DNA of 64,000 bases from Clostridiales bacterium (GTDB lineage: Bacteria > Bacillota > Clostridia > Oscillospirales > Acutalibacteraceae), in the NCBI GenBank assembly GCA_012839345.1, contig DUNN01000003.1, forward strand, positions 1-64,000. Direction: 5' to 3'. The translations under genes and the position numbers were made by a program. The notes beneath the pieces are model-generated. The model saw only the letters and a list, made by a program, of their open reading frames with translations. It was not told the DNA's origin and ran no database searches. Shown in pieces: positions 15,198 to 22,768 of this stretch (the first letter of the stretch is position 1; every line of letters begins with the position of its first letter).

Positions 15198-16226
15198 GTG
15201 ATATTCAAACACGGCGTCATGTTGGAGCAGCACAGGGAAGAATCCCTGAAATATCCGATTCAGACGGTTCCGGCGCCAGAGGGATTTCCCCGGCCGAAGT
15301 ACTTTGCTCCGCCCAAGGGGAAACCCGGTACAGAGGCCATTCTTCAGGCCGCAGAGGCAGCGGGCATTGTGGATGAATTTGACGGTGTGCCCCTCAGCCA
15401 GAAGCTGAAGCGGATGCGGCGGCTGAAAATCAACACCGTTCTGGCCTGCTGCGCGGATGAGGACCCCTACATTTCCGGGGCTGCCGCCGTTTTGCGCGAA
15501 AACCCGGACGCGGTGATTTCCGGTTTGCTGCTTGCTGCGCGTGCCTGCGGCGCGAAGGAAAATAAGATCGTCGTGGAAACGAAGCGGGAAGCAAAGGAAA
15601 TCCGCAGGAAAAATCCGAATGCGGAATTGATTGTGTCGGGGACGCGCTATCCTGCGCGTGCCCTGTTGAAACGAAAACTTCAAGCGGCGGGGAAAAAGAC
15701 CGCATATGTGGGGGCCCAGGCCTGTATTGCGCTGGCTCAGGCGCTGGACGACGGAAAAATGCAGAGTGAAACCGTCATTACGGTAGCGGGCGATGCGGTG
15801 GAGACCCCCTCCAACCTGCGGGTGCGCATCGGCGTGCCGCTGCAGACCCTGTTTGATTTCTGCGGGGTGAGCGACCGGGCCCGCGCGGTTTATATTGGCT
15901 CTTCCATTGCGGGGAAAATGGTCACCGACCTGAGTACGCCGGTGACGGCGGATACCCGCTGCGTAATTGCAACCCTGCGCGTGCCGAAGCGGAAAGTCTA
16001 TTCCTGTGTGGGCTGCGGCCGTTGCAGCCGCGCATGTCCCCGAGGCATTGTACCGTGGCGCATTTTGCGGGAAGTCGGGCTGGAAAAACCCGATCCGCTG
16101 CGCATGCTGAATGCGCAGAAATGCATTCGCTGTGCTTCCTGCTCATTGGTGTGCCCTTCCGGTATCGATTTGGCGGGCGCGGTTTCTAAGGCTGCGGCCA
16201 TCCGAAAGAGCGGTGATTTTGATTGA
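15198..16226 (+). CDS. RnfC-like iron-sulfur protein lacking the FMN/NADH motif
   Basis: A 342-residue RnfC homologue, about 100 residues short at the N-terminus, where RnfC normally has a barrel-sandwich domain. Two 4Fe-4S motifs are intact: CVGCGRCSRACP (Cys270/273/276/280) and CIRCASCSLVCP (Cys309/312/315/319). The glycine-rich GxGGAGFPT loop that binds FMN/NADH in RnfC and NuoF is missing: after AAGIV the sequence reads DEFDGVPLSQKLK. The next motif NGAECEPY has become CCADEDPY. The SLBB-type segment (RIGVPLQTLFDFCG) is kept. The start is GTG 15198 after GGGGTG. The stop overlaps the TTG of the RnfD-like gene. It probably accepts or passes electrons through Fe-S clusters but is unlikely to oxidise NADH. 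Confidence 0.8.
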   Translation: MIFKHGVMLEQHREESLKYPIQTVPAPEGFPRPKYFAPPKGKPGTEAILQAAEAAGIVDEFDGVPLSQKLKRMRRLKINTVLACCADEDPYISGAAAVLRENPDAVISGLLLAARACGAKENKIVVETKREAKEIRRKNPNAELIVSGTRYPARALLKRKLQAAGKKTAYVGAQACIALAQALDDGKMQSETVITVAGDAVETPSNLRVRIGVPLQTLFDFCGVSDRARAVYIGSSIAGKMVTDLSTPVTADTRCVIATLRVPKRKVYSCVGCGRCSRACPRGIVPWRILREVGLEKPDPLRMLNAQKCIRCASCSLVCPSGIDLAGAVSKAAAIRKSGDFD

Positions 16227-17200
16227 ACCTAAAAAGAACAAACGTGCCGCTTATCCGGAGCGAGTCCACGGTGGCCTCTATGATGCGCGACGCGCTGTTT
16301 GCGCTGGTGCTGCTGCTGGTGCTGCCGGTGGTCCGCTATGGGTTCCGCCCGGCGGTCATGGCCGTGGTGACGGGGGCCGTGTGCGCTGTTTCGGAAGTGC
16401 TGTTTAACCTGATTCGAAAGCTGAACCGGGGGCTGAGCGACTGTTCCCCTATGGTAACCGGATTTATCATTGCGTTGATGATGCCGGTTAACGCGCCGCT
16501 CTGGCTTCCCTGTACAGCGGGCCTGTTCGCGATTCTGGTTGCAAAGGGGCCGTTCGGCTCCACCGGGCGCAACCCATTCAATCCGGCCGCGGCGGGAATC
16601 GCTTTTGTAACGGTCTGCTGGCCAAGCCTGGTGTTTTCCTATTGCGACCCCGAGCTGGTACGAAACCTGCCTTTGTTTGCGGATTGTTCCGTGCCGACGG
16701 CTGTTTCGCCCGACGCAGTGCTAAAAAGTGGGCTGAAGCCGCAGATTTTGCCGTTCGATATGCTTTGGGGCGATTTCCCGGGTCCGGTCGGCACCACAGC
16801 GGTGCTGGTGGTGGCGGCATGCGGACTGTATTTGTTTTTGAAGCGCACCGCCCGGTGGGAAATTACAGCATTCTTTCTGGCTGCGGCAGCTTTCATCGCT
16901 GCATTTTTTCCGCGCATCGCGTGCAGTGCAATGACTTCTGTAAAATATGAGCTGCTTTCCGGTTCTTTACTGTTTTGCTCGGTATTTCTGGTAACAGACC
17001 CTGTCACCGCCCCGCATACTACGGCCGGGCGGTGCATGTACGGCGCATTTGCGGGCGCCATGGTTATGGTGTTTCGGCGGTACGGCGCATATCAGCAGGG
17101 CGCCGTTTTCGCGGTGCTGATTGCCAACGCGCTGGCGCCGCTGATGGATGACCTTGTGTTCCGGGCAAGAGGATGGGGGAGTGAGCTTCGTGAAATATAA
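16223..17200 (+). CDS. RnfD-like membrane subunit with altered flavinylation site
   Basis: A 325-residue polytopic protein of the NqrB/RnfD family. The conserved FGSTGRNPFNPAAAG (111-125) is the family's loop between membrane helices. The D-x-x-T-x-A-T-P motif, in which the Thr receives covalent FMN from ApbE, is not present; the aligned stretch reads PTAVSPDAVLKSG (158-170), placing a Ser (162) at the acceptor and losing the Asp and Ala. Start TTG 16223 overlaps the RnfC-like stop (ATTGA). No rnfG follows, although rnfG normally lies between rnfD and rnfE. Confidence 0.8.
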   Translation: MNLKRTNVPLIRSESTVASMMRDALFALVLLLVLPVVRYGFRPAVMAVVTGAVCAVSEVLFNLIRKLNRGLSDCSPMVTGFIIALMMPVNAPLWLPCTAGLFAILVAKGPFGSTGRNPFNPAAAGIAFVTVCWPSLVFSYCDPELVRNLPLFADCSVPTAVSPDAVLKSGLKPQILPFDMLWGDFPGPVGTTAVLVVAACGLYLFLKRTARWEITAFFLAAAAFIAAFFPRIACSAMTSVKYELLSGSLLFCSVFLVTDPVTAPHTTAGRCMYGAFAGAMVMVFRRYGAYQQGAVFAVLIANALAPLMDDLVFRARGWGSELREI

Positions 17201-17828
17201 AGGCCTTTACCGGGGCACCACGAAAATATTTGTCAACGGATATTTTTATCGCAACCCCGTGCTGATTGCGGCGCTTGGGCTTTACCCAGTGGCGGCGGCG
17301 GGCTATAACCTGCGCAATGCGGTGGAGCTTTCTCTGCTGTTTTTGTTTCTTTCCCTGCCGGTGGGGTTAATTGCCTGCATGGTGGGCCAGATGATTCCCT
17401 ACTGGGCGCGCCCCGGCGTTATTCTTGCCGCGGCGGGTGTGTGCTGGCTGCCAGCCGCCTGGCTGACGGAGCGAGTGCTGCCCGGTTCTATTACGGCGCT
17501 CGGGATGTTCGGCGGGTTAATGGTCTGTAATTCCGTGATTTTGTCCCGTGCGACAGAATATGATGTGACGCACATTGCGCCCGCGGTTGTTGCCGACGCA
17601 GTGGGAAGCTCGGTTGGGTTTGCGCTGGTGATCTGCTTCTGCGGCATCGTGCGCGAGCTGTGGCTTAAGGGGAGCCTTTGGGGCGTGAACACAGGAGTTT
17701 ACGGCACCGGGGACGGAGGCATTTCGCTGCCGTTTTTCGGGTTTATCCTAGTGGGATTTTTGGCGGCATTCCTGCAGTGGATTAACCGCGTTCGGGGAGA
17801 CAAGCAGAAGAAGGGGATGCGTGAATGA
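17190..17828 (+). CDS. RnfE/NqrD-like membrane subunit without Fe-S cysteines
   Basis: A 212-residue, about six-helix protein. Homology to RnfE shows in FVNGYFYRNPVLIAALGLYP (usual ENPVF...LGLCP) and in GLMVCNSVILSRATEYD (usual VVNCIILGRAEAF). In RnfE/NqrD the Cys of each motif ligates the intramembrane iron-sulfur centre; here the first is Tyr32 and the second Ser115. A nearby Cys113 is two residues off register. The start is GTG 17190; GTG 17181, 6 nt after GAGGAT, is an alternative. It overlaps the end of the RnfD-like gene and overlaps the next gene by 4 nt, so the operon is tight. Confidence 0.78.
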   Translation: MKYKGLYRGTTKIFVNGYFYRNPVLIAALGLYPVAAAGYNLRNAVELSLLFLFLSLPVGLIACMVGQMIPYWARPGVILAAAGVCWLPAAWLTERVLPGSITALGMFGGLMVCNSVILSRATEYDVTHIAPAVVADAVGSSVGFALVICFCGIVRELWLKGSLWGVNTGVYGTGDGGISLPFFGFILVGFLAAFLQWINRVRGDKQKKGMRE

Positions 17829-18415
17829 ACGATTTCTTGCAGGTGCTGATGACCGCGCTGGCGGCGCTGACCGTGGAAAATGCTCTGTTTTCCGGGGGGA
17901 TTGGATTCGGAAAAATGCTTCGCGCCGCCCGCCGCCCACGGCAAATTCGCATGCATTCGCTGCTGGTCGCCTGGTTTTCGCTGATTTCCATTCTGCTTGG
18001 CTCGGTGCTGAACCCGGTCATTCAGGAAAACGAGGTTTTGCAGTTTATGCGGCCCGCCCTGTACGCGCTCTTCACCGCGGCGGCATATCTGCTGTTTGCG
18101 TTTCTGGTGAAAGCGTTCTTGCCGAAATTCCATATCAAGTACGGGGAGTTGCTTGCCCCGGCGGCGATCAATACGGTGGTGCTTGCCATGCCGTATGTGC
18201 AGAAAGCCTTTAAACTTTCACCGTTTCAGGCGGTGGGGTACGCGCTGGGAACCGGTGCTGCGTTTTACCTTGGTTCGCTGATTTTAGCGGGGGCCGCCCT
18301 GCACTGCAAGGATGAGGAGTGCCCCAAAGCCTTTGCAGGCTTGCCGTCCCTGCTGATTTACATTGGAATTTTATCACTCGCATTTGCAGGTTTTACGGGC
18401 GCAAAGCTGTTTTAA
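17825..18415 (+). CDS. RnfA/NqrE-like membrane subunit without Fe-S cysteines
   Basis: A 196-residue, six-helix protein. The C-terminal CPKAFAGLPSLLIYIGILSL and AFAGFTGAKLF closely match the RnfA end (P-x-x-F-x-GLP-x-x-L and AFMGFSGL). The first Fe-S motif (SRFLGICPFLG in RnfA) is SGGIGFGKMLR here, Cys replaced by Gly29; the second (TNCAILG) is INTVVLA, Cys replaced by Thr117. Start ATG 17825 overlaps the upstream stop (ATGA). It is the last gene of the cluster: rnfB, the ferredoxin-facing subunit, is absent and a strong terminator follows at 18421. Confidence 0.78.
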   Translation: MNDFLQVLMTALAALTVENALFSGGIGFGKMLRAARRPRQIRMHSLLVAWFSLISILLGSVLNPVIQENEVLQFMRPALYALFTAAAYLLFAFLVKAFLPKFHIKYGELLAPAAINTVVLAMPYVQKAFKLSPFQAVGYALGTGAAFYLGSLILAGAALHCKDEECPKAFAGLPSLLIYIGILSLAFAGFTGAKLF

Positions 18416-18420
18416 AAACG

Positions 18421-18471
18421 AAAAAAGGGCGCCGCGAAATGAATTTCCATTCATTGCGCGGCACCCTTTTT
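18421..18471. terminator. Bidirectional terminator after the Rnf-like operon
   Basis: AAAAAGGGCGCCGCG pairs with CGCGGCACCCTTTTT (one mismatch), with a further inner stem AATGAAT/ATTCATT. A and T runs on both sides let it also serve the leftward gene at 18586. Confidence 0.8.
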
Positions 18472-18585
18472 GCTTTGATTCCATTTTAGGGAACGCCGAT
18501 GGATCCGTAACACGAAATTCAAAGCCAAACGCATCGGCCGCCGATTTTCCTCTGTGGCGGCTTCGGAAGAAAAAAGTAGGCGCCC

Positions 18586-18981
18586 TTAGTGTTGCAAGGT
18601 GTTCCGAAGATATGTATCGATTAGCCGGCGCTTGTTCCAAATCCTCAACCGTTTCTTGGGGGCGTTGCTGCCGGGGACGGACGGTACCTCCCCTGGGAAT
18701 TCCAATATATTTCCTTGGGAAAGGATTTCGTTCATAAACCAGTCCTCTGTTGCAAGAGCCAGCCAGGGCTCGGACGCGGCGTTGGTTTCCTCGTCCGCAG
18801 TTCGGAAGGGCTGGTCGATTTTCAGTGGATTGCAGGGCACAAGAGGCGGACTTTCCAAGTCCGTCATCAGCGACTGTTCCCTGACGTGGTAAAGAACCAG
18901 TCCGCTGCACGGGGTATCCCAGTATTCACCGGTGGGCAGATTCATTTTGTTCAGTAATTCGATGAGCTCGTCCTTTTTCAT
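18586..18981 (-). CDS. Hypothetical protein
   Basis: A 131-residue soluble protein with no recognised family. It begins MKKDELIELLNKMNLPTGEY and has a middle region rich in Pro, Glu and Leu. The ATG at 18981 follows AGGAG by 11 nt. It faces the Rnf-like operon, shares its bidirectional terminator, and is followed upstream by the lipoprotein gene on the same strand. The coding character (clear start, GC-rich third positions) supports a real gene. Confidence 0.6.
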   Translation of the reverse strand: MKKDELIELLNKMNLPTGEYWDTPCSGLVLYHVREQSLMTDLESPPLVPCNPLKIDQPFRTADEETNAASEPWLALATEDWFMNEILSQGNILEFPGEVPSVPGSNAPKKRLRIWNKRRLIDTYLRNTLQH

Positions 18982-19055
18982 ATGGTGGCGTTCTCCTGAT
19001 TAAATTCCATGCGGATAACAGGGGAGGCCGCCGGAAAGACACGGCGGATTTCGTG

Positions 19056-19514
19056 TTAATATTTGGCAGCCTTTACAAAGTCATCCACTTGGTTTTGATG
19101 GCCGGAATTTGCTTTGCCGTAAAGAAGGGTGTCGTTCATACGGATAATGGTATAATTCAGTTCCCCATTGACCACGGTGAATTTGTTATAGGAGGAAGAG
19201 TCCAGCGTGGTGGTTTTTGCGCCGGTTCCCTGGGAAACGTTTGCTTTCACGGAGGTGTAGGCAGTCTGTGCGTCGGACTCAGTTTTAAAAGTGATAAAGA
19301 TCAGCTGCGTCTGCGTTTTGGAGTCGTCAGCCTGCAGATACTTGACGACGGCAGTGTTCGTCGCGCTCTGTTCCGTTACGGTAAAACCCAGATCCTTTGC
19401 CTGCTTGGAAAACTCGTCTGCAGAAATCGGGGTGCGCGCGGAACAGCCCGCCAGGGAAAAGAACAGGACCATAGTCAGCAGAATAGAGAAAAACAGAATC
19501 CTTTTTTTCAACAA
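19056..19514 (-). CDS. Small lipoprotein
   Basis: A 152-residue exported lipoprotein: basic start (MLKKR), hydrophobic stretch, then lipobox LAGC (Cys about 24), so it should be lipid-anchored on the outer face of the membrane. The mature part is a small alpha/beta domain of unknown function (SADEFSKQAKDLGFTV and TFKTESDAQTAYTSVKA). GGAGG precedes two successive TTG codons, and either may be the start. No catalytic residues are recognised. Confidence 0.7.
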   Translation of the reverse strand: MLKKRILFFSILLTMVLFFSLAGCSARTPISADEFSKQAKDLGFTVTEQSATNTAVVKYLQADDSKTQTQLIFITFKTESDAQTAYTSVKANVSQGTGAKTTTLDSSSYNKFTVVNGELNYTIIRMNDTLLYGKANSGHQNQVDDFVKAAKY

Positions 19515-19816
19515 TAAAACCTCCAGTAAAAACGGTCGAAAGATCGTACTTTGCGTTGTAAAAAATGTGTGACCGGACCGAAGCCCGGAATAAAAATATT
19601 ATAGTACGCGAAGCCTTGGTTTACAAGAAAAAAGCGGTGCACAGTATAAAAAATTTGCTCGCCTTTTTGAATTGTTGGAAAATACCGATTTCTGGCGGCA
19701 CAAGCCCCAGAAATGCAGAAAACAATTTCCAGAAACACCCTTGTAAAATCCTGCATAGCAAGGACTTTCTGGAGGATAATAAGTCATGACAACACCGCAC
19801 ACAGGAGGTAATAATT

Positions 19817-20353
19817 GTGAAAGCAACAGGTATAGTCAGAAGAATTGATGATTTAGGCAGAGTTGTCATTCCAAAGGAAATCCGCCGTACCCTCCGTATC
19901 CGCGAAGGTGACGCGCTTGAAATTTTTACAGATACACAGGGTGGTGTGATTTTTAAAAAATATTCGCCGGTCGGCGAACTTTCCTCATTTGCCGCTCAAT
20001 ACTGCGATGTGCTGGCCAAATCCGCCGGCCTGCCCACACTGGTCTGCGACCGTGACCACGTCGTCGCGGCGGCAGGCGTTTCCCGCAAGGAATACCTGGA
20101 ACGCCGCGTAGCCCCCGACCTGGAAGATTATATGCAGAATCGGCGCTCGTTTGTCAGCACCGGAAAATCTGAGCTGTTTCCGGTGGAAGGCATCGACCGT
20201 CCTGCCGCGGTAGTCTTCCCGATTATCGCGTCCAGTGATGTAACAGGTGCGGTTGTTCTGTTGGAAGGGGACACCGAAACCGTCCCCGGGGAATCCGAAA
20301 CCAAGCTGGCACAGGTCGCGGCGGGTTTTCTTGGCAAACAAATGGAGGAATAA
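19817..20353 (+). CDS. spoVT: Stage V sporulation protein T, AbrB-type regulator
   Basis: A 178-residue regulator of forespore (sigma-G) genes. The N-terminal AbrB swapped-hairpin DNA-binding domain is near canonical (MKATGIVRRIDDLGRVVIPK then REGDALEIFTD). Residues about 55-178 form the GAF-like domain specific to SpoVT. The start is GTG 19817, 8 nt after AGGAGG. It marks the organism as a spore former. I could not fit a convincing sigma-G promoter upstream. It is monocistronic, with a GC-rich hairpin after it. Confidence 0.93.
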   Translation: MKATGIVRRIDDLGRVVIPKEIRRTLRIREGDALEIFTDTQGGVIFKKYSPVGELSSFAAQYCDVLAKSAGLPTLVCDRDHVVAAAGVSRKEYLERRVAPDLEDYMQNRRSFVSTGKSELFPVEGIDRPAAVVFPIIASSDVTGAVVLLEGDTETVPGESETKLAQVAAGFLGKQMEE

Positions 20354-20366
20354 CGGCAAATCGTGT

Positions 20367-20423
20367 CCGGGGCCGGACGCACTGCAAAAGCAAAGCGCCG
20401 GGCCCCGGCAGTTACAGTTTTTT
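20367..20423 (+). terminator. Terminator after spoVT
   Basis: CCGGGGCCGG (20367-20376) can pair with CCGGGCCCCGG (20398-20408) with one bulge; a TTTTTT run lies at 20418-20423, a few bases after the stem. Confidence 0.5.
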
Positions 20424-20435
20424 CCCGATTTTCCC

Positions 20436-20464
20436 TTGCAATTATGCTTCGATTGTGTTATCAT
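20436..20464 (+). promoter_or_regulatory. Promoter of the rimP-nusA-infB operon
   Basis: TTGCAA (20436-20441), 17 nt, TATCAT (20459-20464). The transcript would start near 20471, just upstream of the attenuator hairpin. Confidence 0.7.
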
Positions 20465-20490
20465 AATCAAAGTAATATTAAGTTAGGATG

Positions 20491-20520
20491 AAAGAGTGGG
20501 GCGACCCGCTCTTTTGTTTG
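20491..20520 (+). terminator. Leader terminator (attenuator) of the rimP-nusA operon
   Basis: Stem AAAGAGTGGG/CCCGCTCTTT (one wobble), loop GCGA, followed by TTTTGTTTG. It lies between the promoter and the rimP start, so full transcription of the operon requires read-through. In Bacillus subtilis NusA represses its own operon by promoting leader termination; this hairpin is placed to do the same. Confidence 0.7.
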
Positions 20521-20539
20521 TATTATGAGGTGAATCGAT

Positions 20540-21040
20540 TTGGCTTATTCAAAAAAAGGCGGAAACACGGTAGAAGTGGTCCGTGCGCTCGCGGAGCCGA
20601 TTGCGGCCGGTCTGGGGCTGAGCGTTTGGGATGTTCGTTTCCTGAAAGAGGGCGCCGATTGGTTCCTTCGCATTTTCATCGATAAGCCCGGAGGGGTCGG
20701 TATCGATGACTGCGAGGCCATGAGCCGTGCCATTGATAAACCATTGGATGAGCTGGATCCGATTGACCAGTCGTACTGCCTGGAGGTTTCTTCCCCCGGA
20801 ATGAACCGGGAACTGGTTCGTCCGGAGCATTTTGCGGCGTTTTTGGACTCGCCGGTGCGTGTAAAGCTGATTCGCCCGCGTGAGGATGGCGCCCGCACAC
20901 TGGACGGGACTTTGAAACGCTATGAAAACGGCGAAATCCAGCTTCAGGCGGACGATGGGGAGCTGCTTGTTTTGAACTTGAAGGACACAGCATCCGTACG
21001 GGTTTCGGATGATGATTTTATTGGAGGGATTGAGGAATGA
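20540..21040 (+). CDS. rimP: Ribosome maturation factor RimP
   Basis: A 166-residue 30S assembly factor. Family features: VEVVRALAEPIAAGLGLSVW, the IFIDKPGGVGIDDCEAMSRA motif and YCLEVSSPGMNRELVRPEHF, followed by the SH3-like C-terminal domain. The start is TTG 20540, 9 nt after GAGG. It overlaps nusA by 4 nt, as in most Firmicutes. Confidence 0.95.
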   Translation: MAYSKKGGNTVEVVRALAEPIAAGLGLSVWDVRFLKEGADWFLRIFIDKPGGVGIDDCEAMSRAIDKPLDELDPIDQSYCLEVSSPGMNRELVRPEHFAAFLDSPVRVKLIRPREDGARTLDGTLKRYENGEIQLQADDGELLVLNLKDTASVRVSDDDFIGGIEE

Positions 21041-22083
21041 ATAACGAGGTTTTCGAGGCGTTGAGCCTTTTGGAAAAGGAGCGCGGCATTCCAGTTGATT
21101 TTATGCTGGATCGGATTAAAAAGGCGATTGTGACCGCCTGCAAGAACAGCTATGGCAACGAGGATTGTGAGGTTGACATGGACCCCGCAAAAGGAACGTT
21201 CGATGTTTTCCTGCGCAAGACCGCCGTTGAGGACATAACCAATCAGGGCACGGAAATTCTTCTGGAAAAGGCCCGGGAGATCGATCCCTCCGCTGTGCCG
21301 GGCGACACGGTCGCGGTGCCGCTTAACACCAAGGAGTTCGGCCGCATTGCGGCGCAGACTGCGCGCAACATCATCCGTCAGGGCATCCGCGACGGGGAAC
21401 GCGGGCAGATGCTGCAGGAGTTCCAGAGCAAGCATCAGGAGCTTGTAACCGCGCGCGTGGAGCGTATTGACCCCCGTACCGGCGCGGCAACGTTGATCAT
21501 CGGCAAGGCCGAGGCGGTCCTGCCCAAAAGCGAGCAGGTTGCAGATGAGAAAATTACGGAGGGTGACCTCATTAAAGTTTATGTGGTAGATGTAAAGGAA
21601 ACGGAAAAAGGCCCCCGCGCCATGATCAGCCGGGTGCATCCGGACCTGGTGAAACGCCTGTTTGAAACCGAGGTTCCCGAAATTTACGACGGAACCGTGG
21701 AAATTAAGGCGGTCGCCAGAGAAGCTGGTTCCCGCACGAAAATTGCCGTGCTGAGCCACAACGCCGACGTGGACGCAGTCGGCGCGTGCATTGGCGCGCG
21801 CGGTACGCGAGTTTCCAATATTGTGAATGAACTGGGCGGGGAGAAAATCGACATCGTGGAATACAACGAAGATCCGGTTAAGTTCATTGCCAGCGCGCTT
21901 TCCCCGGCGGACGTACTTTCGGTTGTTCCAGCGGAGGACGGCAGCCATTCCTGCCGTGTGACCGTTCCCGACAGCCAGCTTTCGCTTGCCATTGGCAACA
22001 AGGGCCAGAACGCGCGTCTTGCCGCCAAGCTGACTGGCTGGAAAATCGACATTAAGCCGGAAAGCGGATTCTTCGGCGAATAA
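21037..22083 (+). CDS. nusA: Transcription termination/antitermination factor NusA
   Basis: A 348-residue RNA-polymerase-associated factor. The N-terminal polymerase-binding domain covers about 1-130, S1 about 135-200, KH1 about 205-275 (ACIGARGTRVSNIVNELGG) and KH2 about 280-345 (LAIGNKGQNARLAAKLTGWK). It lacks the C-terminal acidic repeats of proteobacterial NusA, as is normal for Firmicutes. The ATG at 21037 overlaps the rimP stop. It probably controls its own operon through the leader hairpin at 20491. Confidence 0.97.
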   Translation: MNNEVFEALSLLEKERGIPVDFMLDRIKKAIVTACKNSYGNEDCEVDMDPAKGTFDVFLRKTAVEDITNQGTEILLEKAREIDPSAVPGDTVAVPLNTKEFGRIAAQTARNIIRQGIRDGERGQMLQEFQSKHQELVTARVERIDPRTGAATLIIGKAEAVLPKSEQVADEKITEGDLIKVYVVDVKETEKGPRAMISRVHPDLVKRLFETEVPEIYDGTVEIKAVAREAGSRTKIAVLSHNADVDAVGACIGARGTRVSNIVNELGGEKIDIVEYNEDPVKFIASALSPADVLSVVPAEDGSHSCRVTVPDSQLSLAIGNKGQNARLAAKLTGWKIDIKPESGFFGE

Positions 22084-22185
22084 CACAGGTTCTGACTGGA
22101 ATCAGGGAATAACCGGCGGACATTCGCAGTTTGTTTGTTTCAGCCGTTTTTATAGATATTTTCGAAATGAAAGGCGGTATGTGCA

Positions 22186-22455
22186 ATGCATCCCAAGAAA
22201 GTGCCGATGCGTATGTGCACGGGCTGCGGCCAGATGAAACCGAAAAAGGAACTGATAAGGGTGGTAAAGTCCCCCGAGGACGAAATCTCCTTAGACCTAA
22301 CGGGCCGTAAACCGGGGCGCGGCGCTTATGTCTGCAAAAGCGCAGACTGCCTGAAAGCCGCCCGCAAAGCGAGAAAGTTTGAAAAAGCCTTCTCCTGTAA
22401 AATTCCGGACGAAGTATACGACCGTATGGAGGAGGAAATCAGCCAAAATGAGTGA
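22186..22455 (+). CDS. rnpM: YlxR/RnpM RNA-binding protein
   Basis: An 89-residue DUF448 protein: CTGCGQMKPKKELIRVV followed by GRKPGRGAYVC are the family signatures. In Bacillus this protein binds RNase P RNA and modulates its activity. The ATG at 22186 lies behind AAAGGCGG. Its last codons overlap the start of the L7Ae-like gene. The position between nusA and infB is conserved across Firmicutes. Confidence 0.93.
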   Translation: MHPKKVPMRMCTGCGQMKPKKELIRVVKSPEDEISLDLTGRKPGRGAYVCKSADCLKAARKARKFEKAFSCKIPDEVYDRMEEEISQNE

Positions 22456-22765
22456 TGCGCTGCTGCACTTTTTGGGCTTGGCCCGCCGGGCCGGAAAACT
22501 TTCGCTTGGCAGCGACCCCGCACAGGAGTCCCTGCGGAAAGGCCTCGCACGGCTGGTCCTTTTGGCGAGCGACCTTTCTCCCCGCACGGCCGGTGGAGTG
22601 GAGCTTGCGGCGAAAGAAAAAGGCGTTGCCGTGGTGAAAATCGGGGCAACCATGGATGAAATCAGCACGGCTCTCGGCAAGCGGACCGGCGTGGTTGCGG
22701 TGAATGACCCGGGGTTTGCGAAAAAACTGATTGCGCTGTGCGCGGATGAACGAGGAGGAATCTGA
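22448..22765 (+). CDS. L7Ae/L30e-family RNA-binding protein (YlxQ)
   Basis: A 105-residue ribosomal-like protein: LHFLGLARRAGKLSLGSDPA at the N-terminus and the later LVLLASDLSPRT match the L7Ae/YlxQ fold that binds kink-turn RNA. Start ATG 22448 overlaps the rnpM stop; the site GGAGGAAATC lies inside rnpM. It is cotranscribed with infB, which starts 3 nt after its stop. Confidence 0.9.
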   Translation: MSDALLHFLGLARRAGKLSLGSDPAQESLRKGLARLVLLASDLSPRTAGGVELAAKEKGVAVVKIGATMDEISTALGKRTGVVAVNDPGFAKKLIALCADERGGI

Positions 22766-22768
22766 TAT

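Noticed and set aside
19557-19816. Sigma-G promoter for spoVT
   Set aside because: TGCATA near 19752 has no matching CATnnTA -10 at the right distance.
20944-22086. 380-codon open frame opposite nusA, and similar long frames opposite infB and pnp
   Set aside because: The plus-strand genes are unmistakable; the antisense frames have no motifs or ribosome sites and arise from codon bias.
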